Below are positions 23,243-34,169 of a stretch of 64,000 nt of DNA, piece by piece. The notes beneath the pieces are model-generated. The model did no database searches and was not told where the DNA came from. It was given only the letters and a program-made list of their open reading frames with translations. Position numbers and translations under genes: made by a program. Source of the DNA: Dactylorhiza incarnata. Taxonomy: Eukaryota; Streptophyta; Magnoliopsida; Asparagales; Orchidaceae. The stretch is taken from positions 2,976,001 through 3,040,000 of the forward strand of contig JAWHQI010000049.1 in the NCBI GenBank assembly GCA_033032865.1, in the 5' to 3' direction. Numbering within the stretch: position 1 is the first letter of the stretch; every line of letters starts with the position of its first letter.

Positions 23243-23570
23243 GACTTAAGGATAGGCTAAAGCCACCGGTTCGTGGGGATACGAGTCAGTATAGAAAAGA
23301 AAAAATTAGTTACATTTGTACGCCTCCAATTTGTAGCAATATTGAAACCAAATTTTATGTAAACACTCTTTAATATAATACAATCATGTTGATATTTGTG
23401 TTTACTTGATTTCTTTTATTTGGCATAAATTCTAATATTGCAAATTACTTTTAGCTAAATTGTCATTTTGCCCTCTTTCATTGTAAATCAATTTACTAAA
23501 TTGCTTAAATATATAAAAAGAATTTTATTCCCTTATTCACCCCCCTCTAAGAGCGCCTATTTATCCAACA
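23243..23570 (+). mobile_element. S4 3' LTR, only its last 330 nt
   Basis: From GGATAGGCTAAAGCCACCGG onward it matches the ends of the S1 and S2 LTRs (for example 51240-51515). It closes with the poly-C tract CACCCCCCTCTAAGAGCGCC and CCAACA at 23570. The junction at 23242 fuses RNase H to mid-LTR, so the pol end, polypurine tract and U3 were removed by one deletion. The right flank TTATG (23571-23575) lies within the G1 LTR. Confidence 0.8.
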
Positions 23571-23650
23571 TTATGCGCTTCCTATGGTTTTGTCATGACC
23601 TAGTCATGACAAAACCACCTTGGGGGTCTAGTTGTTTGAGAGATGTTACA
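23571..23650 (-). mobile_element. G1 3' LTR stub
   Basis: Only the first about 80 nt of the gypsy LTR (reading down from TGTAACATC at 23650), including the 31-nt inverted repeat at 23586-23616. S4 cuts it at 23570. The rest of this LTR is not identifiable to the left. Confidence 0.75.
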
Positions 23651-24369
23651 AATCCAATAAATAAAAATAATAATTTCGTCCCCAAAATTCTGGTTAGGCC
23701 TGCGGGGTTCCTACCGCAAGAGATTAAATGTAACATCCCCAAAAGTTAAATTATACCTGTCGCAAAGAGCTCCAGATACTTTTGTCGCATCAAGTTAAGT
23801 GGCTCCCAAGTATGCTCCTCCTGCCATGATTTCTCTACAAGACTTTGACCAACGAGACCTTCTTGCATCGCAAGACTTACATTTCTGAGTCGTCTTTCCG
23901 GACTGGCTCCAGGTGAACTGATCGATCAGTAGCTACTGGCCCCTCTATAGTAGATATTTGCTGCTTTGGCCGTAGTAGAGCCCTCCTAAGTGAGGAGACA
24001 TGGAAGATGTCATGCAACCCCACTAACTCCGGCGGTAGCTCCATCCTGTAAGCCAAGGGTTCGATCCGCTCCAATATCCTATAGGGCCCATATATCTCGG
24101 ACTGAGCTTCTTCCGCCTGCGTACCCGCGAGACTCCATGTATCGGACGTATCTTCAAGTTTACCTGATCTCCCACCTGGCAAACTACCGTACGATGTCGC
24201 GCATCATTATATAAGGCTTGCCTGCTATGGGCCTCCAGCATCCTGTCTCAAATTAGCCGAACACGTGCCTCCTTGTCATCCACAAACTTTGAGCCAAGTT
24301 CCTTGGGATCCTCATCCTAGATCCAAGATAATGGGGTCCTGCATCTCCGTCTGTTTAATGCATCGTATG
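23651..24369 (-). pseudogene. pol: G1 integrase C-terminal part, downstream of the S1 insertion
   Basis: The minus strand continues the integrase interrupted by S1. It reads DALNRRRCRTPLSW (24363 down), a QVGDQVNLKI segment (about 24170), GPYRILERIEPLAYRMELP (24100-24044) and LHDIFHVSSLR (about 24020), then a decayed tail resembling LVKVL.RNHG near 23850. This GPY/F-type C-terminal module is typical of chromovirus-like gypsy integrases. The final part is shifted by indels. The upstream half of the same gene is at 33241-34169. Confidence 0.85.
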
Positions 24370-24536
24370 TGTTGGAACAGGGTTTTTTTCATCTTTTTGA
24401 TTTGAGAATAACAAATACTACTTATATTTGATCTTGTTTGTCATTATGTTTTATCATGTAGGTTTGAACAGGTATGACACTAGGTTGCTGCATTATTGGT
24501 CTGGACCTGCTCACAATCTAGAAAGAGGGTTGTGGT

Positions 24537-24806
24537 CTAATGCCAGACATTAGTACATAACGTTGGGCATTGACTCTCATTCCCATCATGATGATTATGG
24601 CAAGGAGGGAAGCAATCGTGATAGCAGGAGCACTTTAGGAATGATCTGACCTAATGCCTGGGTTAGACTCAACGCCAATGTTAGGGTTGCCTAAAATGAA
24701 TGTTTCCTAAAGTGCAGTATCTCCTTTCTATTTTGAAGATCCGAGCCATCAAAACAATTCCCTACTGGGTCAACGCCATGTGTTAGCCTTAATGCCGACG
24801 TTAGCC
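24537..24806 (+). repeat. AACGCC..GGCGTTAG repeat-motif boxes, S1 5' LTR
   Basis: Words such as TAATGCCAGACATTAG, TAACGTTGGGCATTG, CAATGTTAGGG-type variants and TTAATGCCGACGTTAGCC. Several are near palindromes around GCC/GGC. CpG decay to TG/CA is evident here; the 3' LTR copy (32238-32508) is better preserved. Published work on Sireviruses describes such symmetric repeat-motif boxes upstream of the promoter. Confidence 0.8.
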
Positions 24807-24814
24807 TCTAGTCC

Positions 24815-24820
24815 TATAAA
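24815..24820 (+). promoter_or_regulatory. S1 5' LTR TATA box
   Basis: TATAAA about 10 nt after the last repeat word. The 3' LTR has TATAAATA at 32518-32525 in the same arrangement. Confidence 0.6.
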
Positions 24821-25538
24821 TCTGTAGATTTTGTCTTCTCCAACTACTGATTTTAGGGAGCCCTATTCCAGCACTCCAGAAACTCTGAGAGGGCTGTAAT
24901 TTTCCAGACCATCATCTCCCACACAAATTCGAGAGAAGAATTCAACGAGGATCAGATCAAAGCTTATAACGCGAAGAACACACACTTCGACTTTGAGAAT
25001 ATTCAGTGAGCCTTCGTCAGCACCAGAATTCTTCATAGGGAGGTTTTATTTGTGTTTTGTATTTCAGTTTGTAACTCTTTCATTATAATCATGGAGTAAA
25101 TTCGTCTCGTGTTGGCGACTAGGTCTGGGTAGGACTTTGGGAGGAATTTGCCTCGTGTTGGCGACTAGTTCTATTAAGTAGATCTAGGTGGCGATCAAGG
25201 CCTTTTTGGGGATAGAAAAGCTAAAGCGGCTTGAGGCCATATTCGGGGAAGGATAAGCTAAAGCCAATCGGTTCTTGGTGAGAAGAGTCGGTATAGAAAA
25301 CAAAAAGAATATTTCATATTTCGCCTTCGATTTCTAGCGTCATAAAAAGCACATTTTGTAATAAAATATTATATATGATAATCATGTCTTTTCTTATTTG
25401 TTTTAATTAATTTACTACTCTTTACTTTTGATTCAATCTCATTCAAATACAATATCAAAAGATTTCTATAAAGATTTAAAGTTTTCTAAAACCCTTATTT
25501 ACCCCCCCCCCCCTCTAAGGGCGCCTCAAGATCCAACA

Positions 25539-25555
25539 AGTGGTATCAAAGCTAG
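25539..25555 (+). other. S1 primer-binding site
   Basis: AGTGGTATCAAAGCTAG immediately after the LTR. TGGTATCAGAGC is the usual match to the 3' end of initiator methionine tRNA in plant copia elements; one G is changed to A here. Confidence 0.8.
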
Positions 25556-25587
25556 GTTATTCCAAGTCGGCTTAAGAACCAGGAATA

Positions 25588-27092
25588 ATTGCGTCTCTTG
25601 ATCATGATCTCGCTTGTACTAGTGGGGAAAATTTTAATATAAATGAAAAAGTATTATCACCACCTTTATTTATGGGCAAAAATTATAAAGGGTGGAAAAT
25701 ATTAATGAAATTTTTTCTTAAATCCTTAGATGAAGAAGTTTGGAATATTACTATTGAAAAGCCACCTAGCGTACTAACTAGAAACGAAATTGTTTTAAAT
25801 GCAATATCTATAAATAGTTTATTTTGTGCATTAGATCAAAATATTTTCAAACTAATTTATAATTTACCTACCGCATATGAAATTTAGAATTTTCTTGAAA
25901 GAACTTATGATTCTCCTTCTGTAGGTATGGAACAAATGCAAGACTTGGAGAACATAGAAGCTTGCACAGATGTTCAAAAAAGCTCCTCTCATGATGGATC
26001 AATGGAGTGCACATCAAGAGGAAGAGAAGAAGAAATATTATCTTTGGAAGAGTGGTGCCAAAAAGATGTCAAAGGAACTATTTGTTCAAATCTTACCTCT
26101 TCCGATAGCAATGTAAGGAAATCAAAGACTTCTTTTTTTGTGATAAATTCTGTTTACACATTACATATGCTACAATTAGCTAAACGTAAAATGAAGAAAT
26201 TGAAAATTGCTAATAAGAAATTACGTTTAGAAAATAAAAGGTTAAAAGCTAATGTTAATGTAAAATCAAATTTTGAATTACATAGTTCTCAATATTGCTC
26301 TCAAATTGAAATCTCAATGACTTTTTTAATTGTAATAATATTAAAGAAAAATTCAAGTATTTTGAAAAAGAACTTTTGATTACAAATGAACATAATGAAA
26401 AACTGTCCTTAGAAAATTCATCTTTGAAAGGTGATTGTGCAACATGCCAAAGTTATAAAATTGAAATCATGGAGATGGATGAAACATTTGAGGAATTTAG
26501 AAATAACTATCAAACTCATATTGACTCTATTTTTTCCACTCTTACGAATAGCACAATCTCTTATAATAAATCTAGACATAATCTCAAAATTTAGAATAAT
26601 GAATTAGAAACTAAAATCAACTTTCTTAAGGAAATCATAAAGAAAAATACTCAAGACAAACATTCACAATCTCAAGAAAAAATCAAAAGCAAGTTGAATG
26701 TGATTTTTCTTAATTTAAGTATGCCAAACAAAGGAAATGAAAAACTTCAAAAGATTGTAAATGAAATGGCAAAACACTATCATCACCATCATTTACAATA
26801 TCAATCTTCTCCCAACATAAAACTAAATGTAAACAAATTTCCTTTATATAATAAATTCAAAAGTCATTTTTATCCAAAAACTCAAGTAAATGACTATGGA
26901 AATTTGAAAAATAAAAATAATAATTTTCCAAGCTATGAATGGAGGAGATCCATACTTACGAATGACACATTAATGTTAAATGAAAGGGTCCACACATCCT
27001 TGTCTCCCCAAAAGCCAACTCGATGTATTTGGGTACCCAAAGGAAGCATCCCTCGTGGTCCTCTTTGGATACCTAAATTCCTTATTCATTAG
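25588..27092 (+). pseudogene. gag: S1 gag
   Basis: Gag of the same type as S2. The start codon, ATG in S2, reads ATT at 25588. N-terminal phrases PPLFMGKNYKGWKILM and SLDEEVWNI resemble the copia gag N-domain. Residues about 185-220 form a basic, Leu-rich likely coiled coil (KRKMKKLKIANKKLRLENK). The C-terminus ends CIWVPKGSIPRGPLWIPK, the phrase that precedes protease in full Sirevirus polyproteins, but here a stop follows. Breaks: TAG at 25885-25887, a frameshift near 26310 and TAG near 26593. No CCHC zinc knuckle is visible. Non-functional. Confidence 0.8.
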
Positions 27093-28032
27093 GTATCATC
27101 AAATGCATAAAGTAGAATCTTTTCAAAATAGAATATACAAATTTCTATTTCACGATATTCTTTAATGCTTTTTTTTTGTTTTTTTTCCTATTTTTTAAGC
27201 TATCATGTTATGGTCATCTTATATATTATTGGAAATATGACTTTATCTCTTAAAATTTAATAAGCTTATAAATCAAATTGATCAAAATTCAAAGTCATAT
27301 TTTATTTTGATGACCTGTCTATCTTCCCTAATTCATTGCCTATAAATATCTTATATTATCCATATAAATCGAATTCAAAATTTGCTATGAGATATTTATC
27401 TAGATTTATGAAATCATGAACTTCACCTTTTCTCTTTCAGAAATTTTGAGTTTACAAATTTTAAATTATTTTGGTAGCAACCAATAACACTTAAATATCC
27501 AGAGAAAGGGAGATTTGAGTTGTCACCCCATCATATCTCCAAGTACCGATGCAAACCCCTCATAGGGTAGACCTCGAGAAGTCCAAGATCCACTCTAAAT
27601 TGCTAAGTCCAACTAAAGTCTCGCGAAGATAAAATTAACAATAAACGCATGTGCACTCTTGCAATATCCGACAAAGGAAACTATCAATATCTTGCCTTTC
27701 AGAAAAAGTTTTCATATATATAATTCGTAATTAGAATAGGTTTTAATAAAATTAAACCGCATACCAATACTTATCCTTAGATTACCATTCATTAAATAAC
27801 TTGAAAACCAATGTGTTATGTTATTACATTCTTAAATAAGCCACTCTTCTAATCCAATGCAAATAAAAAGATTATAGATAGTTTAACATGATTAAATCCA
27901 CCAAAGATTGAGTGGAAACTTTTTTTTAAGCATCAAAACCATAACTATGAAAGCCTGAATAAAAACTAGAACACAGCACAGAAACAATTCACAAAATAGG
28001 TAAAAATAAGAAAAAGGTAAAAATCATGATAA
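27093..28032 (+). mobile_element. S1 non-coding region after gag
   Basis: AT-rich, no gene. It parallels 53020-54560 of S2, sharing the AGGTATCATC start and the shared block at 27503-27592. Confidence 0.6.
27503..27592 (+). other. Shared 85-nt block, S1 copy
   Basis: GAAAGGGAGATTTG, CACCCCATCATATCTCC, AGTACCG, CCTCATAGGGTAGACCTCG and AAGTCCAAGATC in order. This is the same landmark series as in the gypsy LTRs (4806-4892; 43952-44035) and S2 (54474-54562). Confidence 0.8.
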
Positions 28033-28075
28033 CTGCTAACGCTGGGCGCAAGGGTTAATGCCACACGTTAGACTT
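28033..28075. repeat. S1 internal repeat-motif boxes at the 3' side of the antisense gene
   Basis: GCTAACGCTGGGCGCAAGG and TTAATGCCACACGTTAG, the same vocabulary as the S1 LTR boxes. Confidence 0.7.
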
Positions 28076-28120
28076 AATTGACAAATGTTAAAAAAATATA
28101 ATTACATAACAAAAGAACTT

Positions 28121-29222
28121 TAAAACTCTCTACTCTCACTAATAGAATCTGTCCCCTCAGTACTTGAACTTCCTCGATTTCATGACCTTCGACTACTGCG
28201 AGTTGTGTGGCATGGGAGATCATCCATGGGAATGCCCCAATCCCTCTCTTCTATTGGTGTCGGTTTCAACTTCAGGTCCCTGATCATATATCACACCATC
28301 TTCATGATCCATGACATATGGAGTGTCGCGTTCTCTCTGAATTCCTCAAATGACTCCTGATGGTCCCGACTTGTATCACAGAGCAAGAATCCACGTTGTA
28401 GCGGTGGTTGAGAAGATGATGGTATATCTCATGGCCGAGGAACTCGAAGGGTTGAAGTAGAATAAAGCTCATGGACAAGATTATTAATATATTTACTCCT
28501 AGTTATGTACGCATACTTCTCCATAATTGTATGAGCCCTCCTAAGGGAAGTGTGTTAAGACGAGACCTTCTTGGATCCTTCAACTTAAACGTATAACGAA
28601 TCTATTGGAGTTAAAGATCTACCACATCAAAACCGTCTTCCTGTATAATATGATAAGTAATACTACTTAGTTGTGCAATGATCTTCTTTGTATCTCCGGA
28701 CTTCAACATTATATTGTGTCGCAAAATATCTTGAATTATGAATGCTTCTTCCCTAGGTGAAGAAACAACTGTAATTTGCTATCTAGTCTCCTTCCCATGC
28801 AAAACCAGATTCACTGTTGTCCAGTCTCGCTCAGACCTATTCTTCTCAACCACATCAAGACGATTTTCACTCTATATTAGCCCAAACTCATTCCTTAGAT
28901 CTTCATGTGTGATTTGGATAATTTCAAACTGTATCAAAGACACCAGTCCTCCATGGAGCTATGTTTCTGACTGATCGAACAAATGGTTATAGAATTCCCG
29001 AATAAAATCTGTAGAAAAATAGACGTCAGTAATCACTGATAACATTCCTGTTGCAGCCAAGAGGTTCTGAGTATGGGCATGACGGGGGATTTCTATTTGC
29101 ATAACCATGCCTACACCAACAGATGCTTTTTCAATCCACGCATAAGATTGATAAGACTCGTGTGCTGCTCAGGAAGAAGAAGAATTTCTGGCACGAACCA
29201 CATGTGCACTGGAAGAAGCCAT
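28121..29222 (-). pseudogene. S1 antisense gene, about 365 codons, broken
   Basis: On the minus strand, a frame opens at ATG 29222-29220 and can be followed to TAA at 28123-28121. It needs one frameshift and carries about seven stops, mostly TAG/TGA/TAA where CAG, CGA or CAA would fit. Readable phrases include QIEIPRHAHTQNLLAATGML, FIREFYNHLF and QFEIIQITHEDLRNEFGL, then HNIMLKSGDTKKIIAQL; the end is Ser/Arg-rich. An EFY-x-x-L motif followed by a beta-rich segment recalls antisense ORF proteins of some plant LTR elements (the 'putative plant transposon protein' type). That link is tentative and the function is unknown. It has its own upstream TATA box and repeat words. S2 lacks it. Confidence 0.6.
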
Positions 29223-29267
29223 AACCTACACACTTTGACAAAACAGAAAATCAACAAAAAAATGTTT

Positions 29268-29311
29268 TTTTAACGCGCGACGTTAATGTTAACGCTAGGC
29301 ACATGCTGTGA
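29268..29311. repeat. S1 internal boxes just upstream of the antisense ATG
   Basis: TTAACGCGCGACGTTAATG and GTTAACGCTAGGCAC, in the 5' leader of the antisense gene, 46-90 nt before its ATG. Confidence 0.7.
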
Positions 29312-29708
29312 AACTTCCTATCACCTCCAGTATACAATACTGACCTTCAGTCACTCTTAGAACTCGAAAATTTTCGTAAAAAGTAAGTAATAAATGGAAA
29401 ATCACCAATAGAACTAAAAACCACTAAAAATTTAAGGCAAAAACTCATCTTTGAGAGGAATCGCAAAAATCCCACTCTACACATCAAAAGTAGAAACCCT
29501 AGATCTCAAAATCCTAGATCTATCATATACCATAATAAAACACTTCAATACTTCAAAGGATTACAATTTAGGGATAGAGAAATGTTTTAATAAGAAAATA
29601 TAAGAAGAAAAACATGGATTTTACATTGTTTTGAGAAGGGGAGATGGAGAAACTAGAAGAGAAATGGCTTGAAATGGAGAGAATAAGAAAAGAACTCGGA
29701 TTTTGAGC

Positions 29709-29718
29709 TTTTATATAA
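29709..29718 (-). promoter_or_regulatory. TATA box of the S1 antisense gene
   Basis: Minus-strand TTATATAAAA about 490 nt before the antisense ATG. Repeat words (29727-29762, minus) lie about 10-45 nt upstream, the same arrangement as in the S1 LTR promoter. The leader between TATA and ATG is pyrimidine-rich and has a possible 3' splice site, TGTGTAG, just before the ATG. Confidence 0.5.
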
Positions 29719-29726
29719 AGTGTACT

Positions 29727-30068
29727 CAATGCCAGCGTTGAGTATAACGCTAGGCGTTAGCTCCTCTTTCTCTTTATAATTGAAATTTTTCTGCCTATCC
29801 ATTTGTATAGCATTATATATCTATGTTTACACCTTAATTACGTCTTCATTTCCAGAAAAATAAAAAATCAAATATAAAATATAAAAACCATTTTAAAACT
29901 ACCAAAAATATGCTTAATTAGCCTTCTAATCTCTTCCAAATTCTTTGAAAGCTTTACACTAAGAAGGTCTATATGCATACTCCCTATTCCAAAGAATGTT
30001 TTTTCAAAATTCTCAAAAAACAGTGTTCTGTTTGGGCGTTAAGTAGTTAACGCCGGGCGTTAGCCCTT
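29727..30068. repeat. S1 internal boxes upstream of the antisense TATA
   Basis: Two clusters, 29727-29762 (AATGCCAGCGTTGAG and TAACGCTAGGCGTTAG) and 30034-30068 (GGCGTTAAG and TTAACGCCGGGCGTTAG). They are identical in style to the S1 LTR words and unlike the S2 words. Confidence 0.75.
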
Positions 30069-31810
30069 TTTGCCAAATTGAAATTATGTTTTCTCTACAC
30101 TATTTTTGGTTTTTTTATAATAATTTTCTCTGTTTCTTTTCTCAGTTTTTAAAATTATTTTGTTATTAATTTGGTTGTTTTATTCCAAAATACAAAAAAA
30201 TTCAAATAATTCAAAATAATCAAAAATACGTTTTTTTATTTGTTTTTCTTTAAATATTTACAAAACTATGGTTTGACTATAAGACTTCACAAGAGCAAAC
30301 TTCTTAGTTATTTTGTTTCAAATGGTCAAAATTGATTAGGCATACACTTAAAGATTATGTTCAATGTCTAATTTTAATTTCAAATTTCCTAAATATTGTT
30401 TTAAATTCATGCCTTGACCTTAATATAATTATGCGCAATAAATTAGTCTATAGAAAATTATGAATGATTTCCTAGCATGCCTCTAAGTATGAGTAATGTT
30501 TTAGGCTAATAAATGATTTATACATTCACTATTTTGGTAATCTGCATGTTCTAATAATCTTAGTCTTGCATGATTGTGTAGTGTAATAGTTTTTTAACAT
30601 ATTAAGTTGTATGTCTAAATTACCAACACCGTCTTTCAAAAAATAAATTTCCCGCACACATTGAAGTGTTATTTCAATATTTTTAATGTTTGCAACAATA
30701 AGTGAATTCGGAGACCTTTGGTCCAAACTTAAAAAAAATTATATATATTATGAAATAATATGCCAAAGATAACTCCACCAAGCACTACTCACCCTCCTGA
30801 TAAGTCTTAATGAGTATTGTGAGGTTGAGCACCTTGGAAAGAAATGTAAAGTGTCTTGTGCAAACATATTCTTTTATCACTTCTATTTGTACACCGGATC
30901 ACTAAAAATAATTTTTTTATAAAAATGCTTATGTGATCCCCCAAGCAATACTTCGCTCCCAGATAAGTCTTAATGAGCATTGTGTGGGTGAAGCACCTTG
31001 GCAGTTGTACTCTATTTATGTGCTTTGAAATTTTATTCTAAAATTGATGTGTGGAAGTAATTATAAGATTACAATCTTAATATATTTGTTACTATTTCAT
31101 TACATATGTCATGTGTATTGATTATTTCACTTGTATACTTTTATCAAAACACCTTATGAACACATCATTGTTTTTCATAAAGCTTCTACTCATGAGAATT
31201 GGATCTTAATGCAAAATTAAATAATTATCTAAAAACTTAAGTAAAAGCACTAGATTGCAATGCATGATTTCTACATTGGTTTCTTTACTTGAAATACGAA
31301 TTGGTTACATTGTAGTTATTATCTTTTTAAATATGTTAAATCATGCTTGCCTATTAGTTATGAAAATTTTCAAAGTTTAATGTTCAAATGTGAAGAGTCT
31401 AGACATATTGTTGGAATGGTCAAACTATTACAAAAATGTTAATCTTAGTTATTTTGTTTTGTTTTTCCGCATTCCTAATTTGATCATGTGTATTTTTACC
31501 ATGCTTTCTCATGATTACTTCTAAGGTTTTTCTGCACTTGTGCTTGTCAAACTATATTGCATTTCTTCCACCAAGTCTCCGAAGAAAAAATTCACTTTGA
31601 AAAGCAAGTGGTAAATTACTTTGGTGAAACAAAAAAATTTGAATGTTGTTCTTTCACGCTTATCATATCATTTTTTGTGGTGCTACTCTCTCCCTTAGAT
31701 CGATCATGATATACTTTATGTTTAAACCAAACTCTTAATCCTCTCTTAGTTATGTCCCAACTTTTGTCTTCTTTACTCTAGGTTTCTATCACTCCACCCA
31801 CATTTGCTAA
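30069..31810 (+). mobile_element. S1 non-coding 3' half
   Basis: AT-rich, no gene. It holds the duplicated module at 30762-31012. Landmarks such as CTAGCATGCCTCTAAGTATGAG (30474) and TCATGAGAATTGGATC (31191) recur in S2 in the same order, so the region is conserved between two element subfamilies despite lacking a frame. Confidence 0.6.
30762..31012 (+). repeat. S1 duplicated module with GGATCAC/GTGATCC inverted repeat
   Basis: Two related about 75-nt units, each with AAGCA.TACT, then GATAAGTCTTAATGAG, then an ATTGTG and a GCACCTTGG. The units are separated by a segment whose ends GGATCAC and GTGATCC can pair. S2 has the same arrangement at 55065-55330. Confidence 0.8.
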
Positions 31811-32071
31811 TAACAAAAGGGGGAGAATAAAATGATAAATCTTAATGATTAAAGGAGTAGGATTCACTAGATTATGGGGGAGCACAAATCTAGTCTATGG
31901 GAGCATACACTAAGGGGGAGCACTTAAGTAGGGGGAGCACAACTTAACAATATATAATTCTGATTATTGTCTTTATATTGCTTAGTGTCATGCATCCTTC
32001 TAAAAACGCACCTCACTTATATATGAATCTGATTTATTTATATTGGATTTGTTATTATCAAAGGGGGAGAT
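31811..32071 (+). other. S1 polypurine tract cluster
   Basis: At least five purine runs of the AGGGGGAG type between 31819 and 32070; the last, AAAGGGGGAGA, ends directly at the 3' LTR. Multiple polypurine tracts before the 3' LTR are a published hallmark of Sireviruses. Confidence 0.85.
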
Positions 32072-33240
32072 TGTTGGAACATGGTTTTCCGCATCCTTTT
32101 GATTTGAGAATAACAAATCTTACTTGTATTTGATCTTGTTTGCCATTGTGTTTTTAGCATGCAGGTTTGAACAAATATGACACTAGCTTGCTGCATTATT
32201 GGTCTTGACCTGCTCACAAACTAGAAAGAGGGATGTGGTCTAACGCCAGGCATTAGGACTTAACGCTGGGCGTTGACTCTCGTTCCTATCATGATGATTA
32301 TGGCAAGGAGGGAAGCAGCCGTAATTGCAGGAGCACTTTAGGAATGATCTGACCTAACGTCAGCGTTAGACTCAACGTCAGCATTAGGGTTGCCTAAAAT
32401 GAATGTATCCTAAAGTGTAGAATCTCCTTCCTGTTTTGAAGATCCAAGCCATCAAAAAAATTCCATAGTGGGTCAATGCCACGCGTTAGCCTTAACGCTT
32501 GCGTTAGCCTCCAGTCCTATAAATAGTTGGATTTCGTCTTCTCCAACTACTAATTTTATAGAGCACTATTCCAGCACTTCAGAAACTCTGAGAGGGCCAT
32601 AATTTTCCAGACCATCATCTCCTACACAAATTTGAGAGAAGAATTCAAGGAGGATCAGATCAACGCTTACTCAACGCGAAGAACGCACACTTCGACTTCG
32701 AGAATATTCAGCGAGCTTTCGACATCTTCAGAATTCTTCATAGGGAGTTTTTATTTGTGTTTTGTATTTCGTTTTATAACACTTTCATTATAATCATGGA
32801 GTAAATTCACCTCGTGTTGGCGACTAGGTTTGGGTAGGACTTAGGGAGGAATTCGCCTCGTGTTGGCGACTAGGTCTAGGGAGTAGATCTAGGGGGTGCT
32901 CGAGGCCTTTCTGGGGATAGAAAGGCTAGAGCGGCTTGAGGCCGTATCCGGGGAAGGATTAGCTAAAGCCGACTGGTTCTTGTTGAGAAGAGTCGGTATA
33001 GAAAACAAAAAGAATATTTCATATTTCGTCTTCGATTTCTAGCGTCATAAAAATCACATTTTGTAATCAAATATTATATATGATAATCATGTCATTTATT
33101 ATTTGTTTTAATTAATTTACTACTCTTTACTTTTGATTCACTTTCATTTAAATAAAATATCAAAAGTTTTCTATAAAGATTTAAAGTTTTCTAAAATCCT
33201 TTTTCACCCCCCCCCTCTAAGAGCGCCTCAAGATCTAATA
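32072..33240 (+). mobile_element. S1 3' LTR
   Basis: TGTTGGAACATGG to ATCTAATA (decayed ATCCAACA). Same length as the 5' LTR. Repeat boxes lie at 32238-32508, with TATAAATA at 32518. Words here retain more CpG than the 5' copy. Confidence 0.9.
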
Positions 33241-34169
33241 GAGGGTGACATGCCTGTGCTGGCCTAGTGACTATTGTTGTATGAGAACTCGACTAACAGC
33301 AACAGTCTCTCCTATGGCTCCCTGCGGTCCAGAATGCATAGGTGTAGAAGATCCTCCAAGATCCGGTTGGTATGCTCTGTTTGCCCATCTATCTCAGGAT
33401 GGAATACAGTGATGAATGTCAATCGGGTGCCCAGGTAAGCCTGCACCGCTCTCCACTCCCTAGAAGTAAACTGTTCATCCCGATCTGACACGATCGTCCT
33501 AGGGACGCCATGATATCTGATAAACTGCTCCACAAACCTCTGTACCAAATCACCGACTGGAGCGTCCTTCCTGACTGGAATGAATCTGGCCACCTTCGTC
33601 AATCTCTCGACGATCACCCATATCATATCATTCCCCGCATATGATCAGGGAAGTCCATGTATAAAATCCATCGCGATGTCGTCGAATTTCGACTCTAGCA
33701 ACGGGAGTGGCTGCAAAAGTCCAGCCGGGTTCTTGCATCCTGTCTTTACGAGTTGGCAAGACTCGCAGTGGGTCACAAAATAATTGATGTCCCTCTTCAT
33801 GCTCAGCTTATACATGGTCCTCTTCAAGTCCGCCGTCATCTTAGTGATGTCCGAGTGCACCGAATACCTACTACAATGAGCCTCTGTCGTGATGTCATCC
33901 AGAATCTGGCCCCCTGCTGGTATATATTCTCGGCCTCTAAAGCTCAGCAGGCCATCCTTCAATGAATAGTCTCCGACCGAGCCTGCCTCCAAGGCCCTGA
34001 ATATCGGCTCTAACTTAGCATCCTGCCTCTGCCCATCCCTGATGCGGTCTCGAATGTCATTTGTGGTATCCATCGCTGCCAAGTACTCCTCATAGAGCTC
34101 AGGGTCATCCTCCGACACCAATGAGATCTGCTTGTCCTTGAGCATCCATACCAGCTCTATGGCAATCAA
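33241..34169 (-). pseudogene. pol: G1 integrase N-terminal and core part
   Basis: On the minus strand, 34169-33645 is open for 174 codons and includes the H2C2 zinc finger (HCSRYSVHS and CESCQLVK) and the first catalytic Asp in AMDFIHGLP. A short break follows, then a 104-codon frame (33626-33312) with VERLTKVARFIPV, the second Asp in IVSDRDEQFTS and the Glu region in GQTEHTNRILEDLL. It then runs into S1 at 33241 and resumes at 24369. The spacing fits a DDE integrase. Stops near 33640 and 33310 make it a pseudogene. Confidence 0.9.

Larger units (their letters stand above)
24370..25538 (+). mobile_element. S1 5' LTR
   Basis: TGTTGGAACAGG to GATCCAACA. U3 holds AACGC..GGCGTTAG-type words (24537-24806) just before TATAAA (24815). 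U5 carries two copies of a unit with CGTGTTGGCGACTAG (25110-25170). The poly-C tract with CTCTAAGGGCGCC follows just before the end. The last 430 nt resemble the S2 LTR closely, whereas U3 differs. Confidence 0.9.
24370..33240 (+). mobile_element. S1: gag-only Sirevirus-like element inserted in the G1 integrase
   Basis: Complete element with two 1169-nt LTRs (24370-25538 and 32072-33240), a primer-binding site, a broken gag (25588-27092), about 5 kb of non-coding DNA with a broken antisense gene, and several polypurine tracts before the 3' LTR. No protease, integrase or RT is visible. The host frame before and after the element belongs to one gypsy integrase, which proves insertion. The 5-bp target duplication is decayed (GTATG on the left; GAGG plus altered LTR end bases on the right). 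Confidence 0.85.

Noticed and set aside
27093..32071. Possible envelope-like sense gene in S1
   Set aside because: No sense frame of useful length, no membrane segment; the only gene-like signal is antisense.
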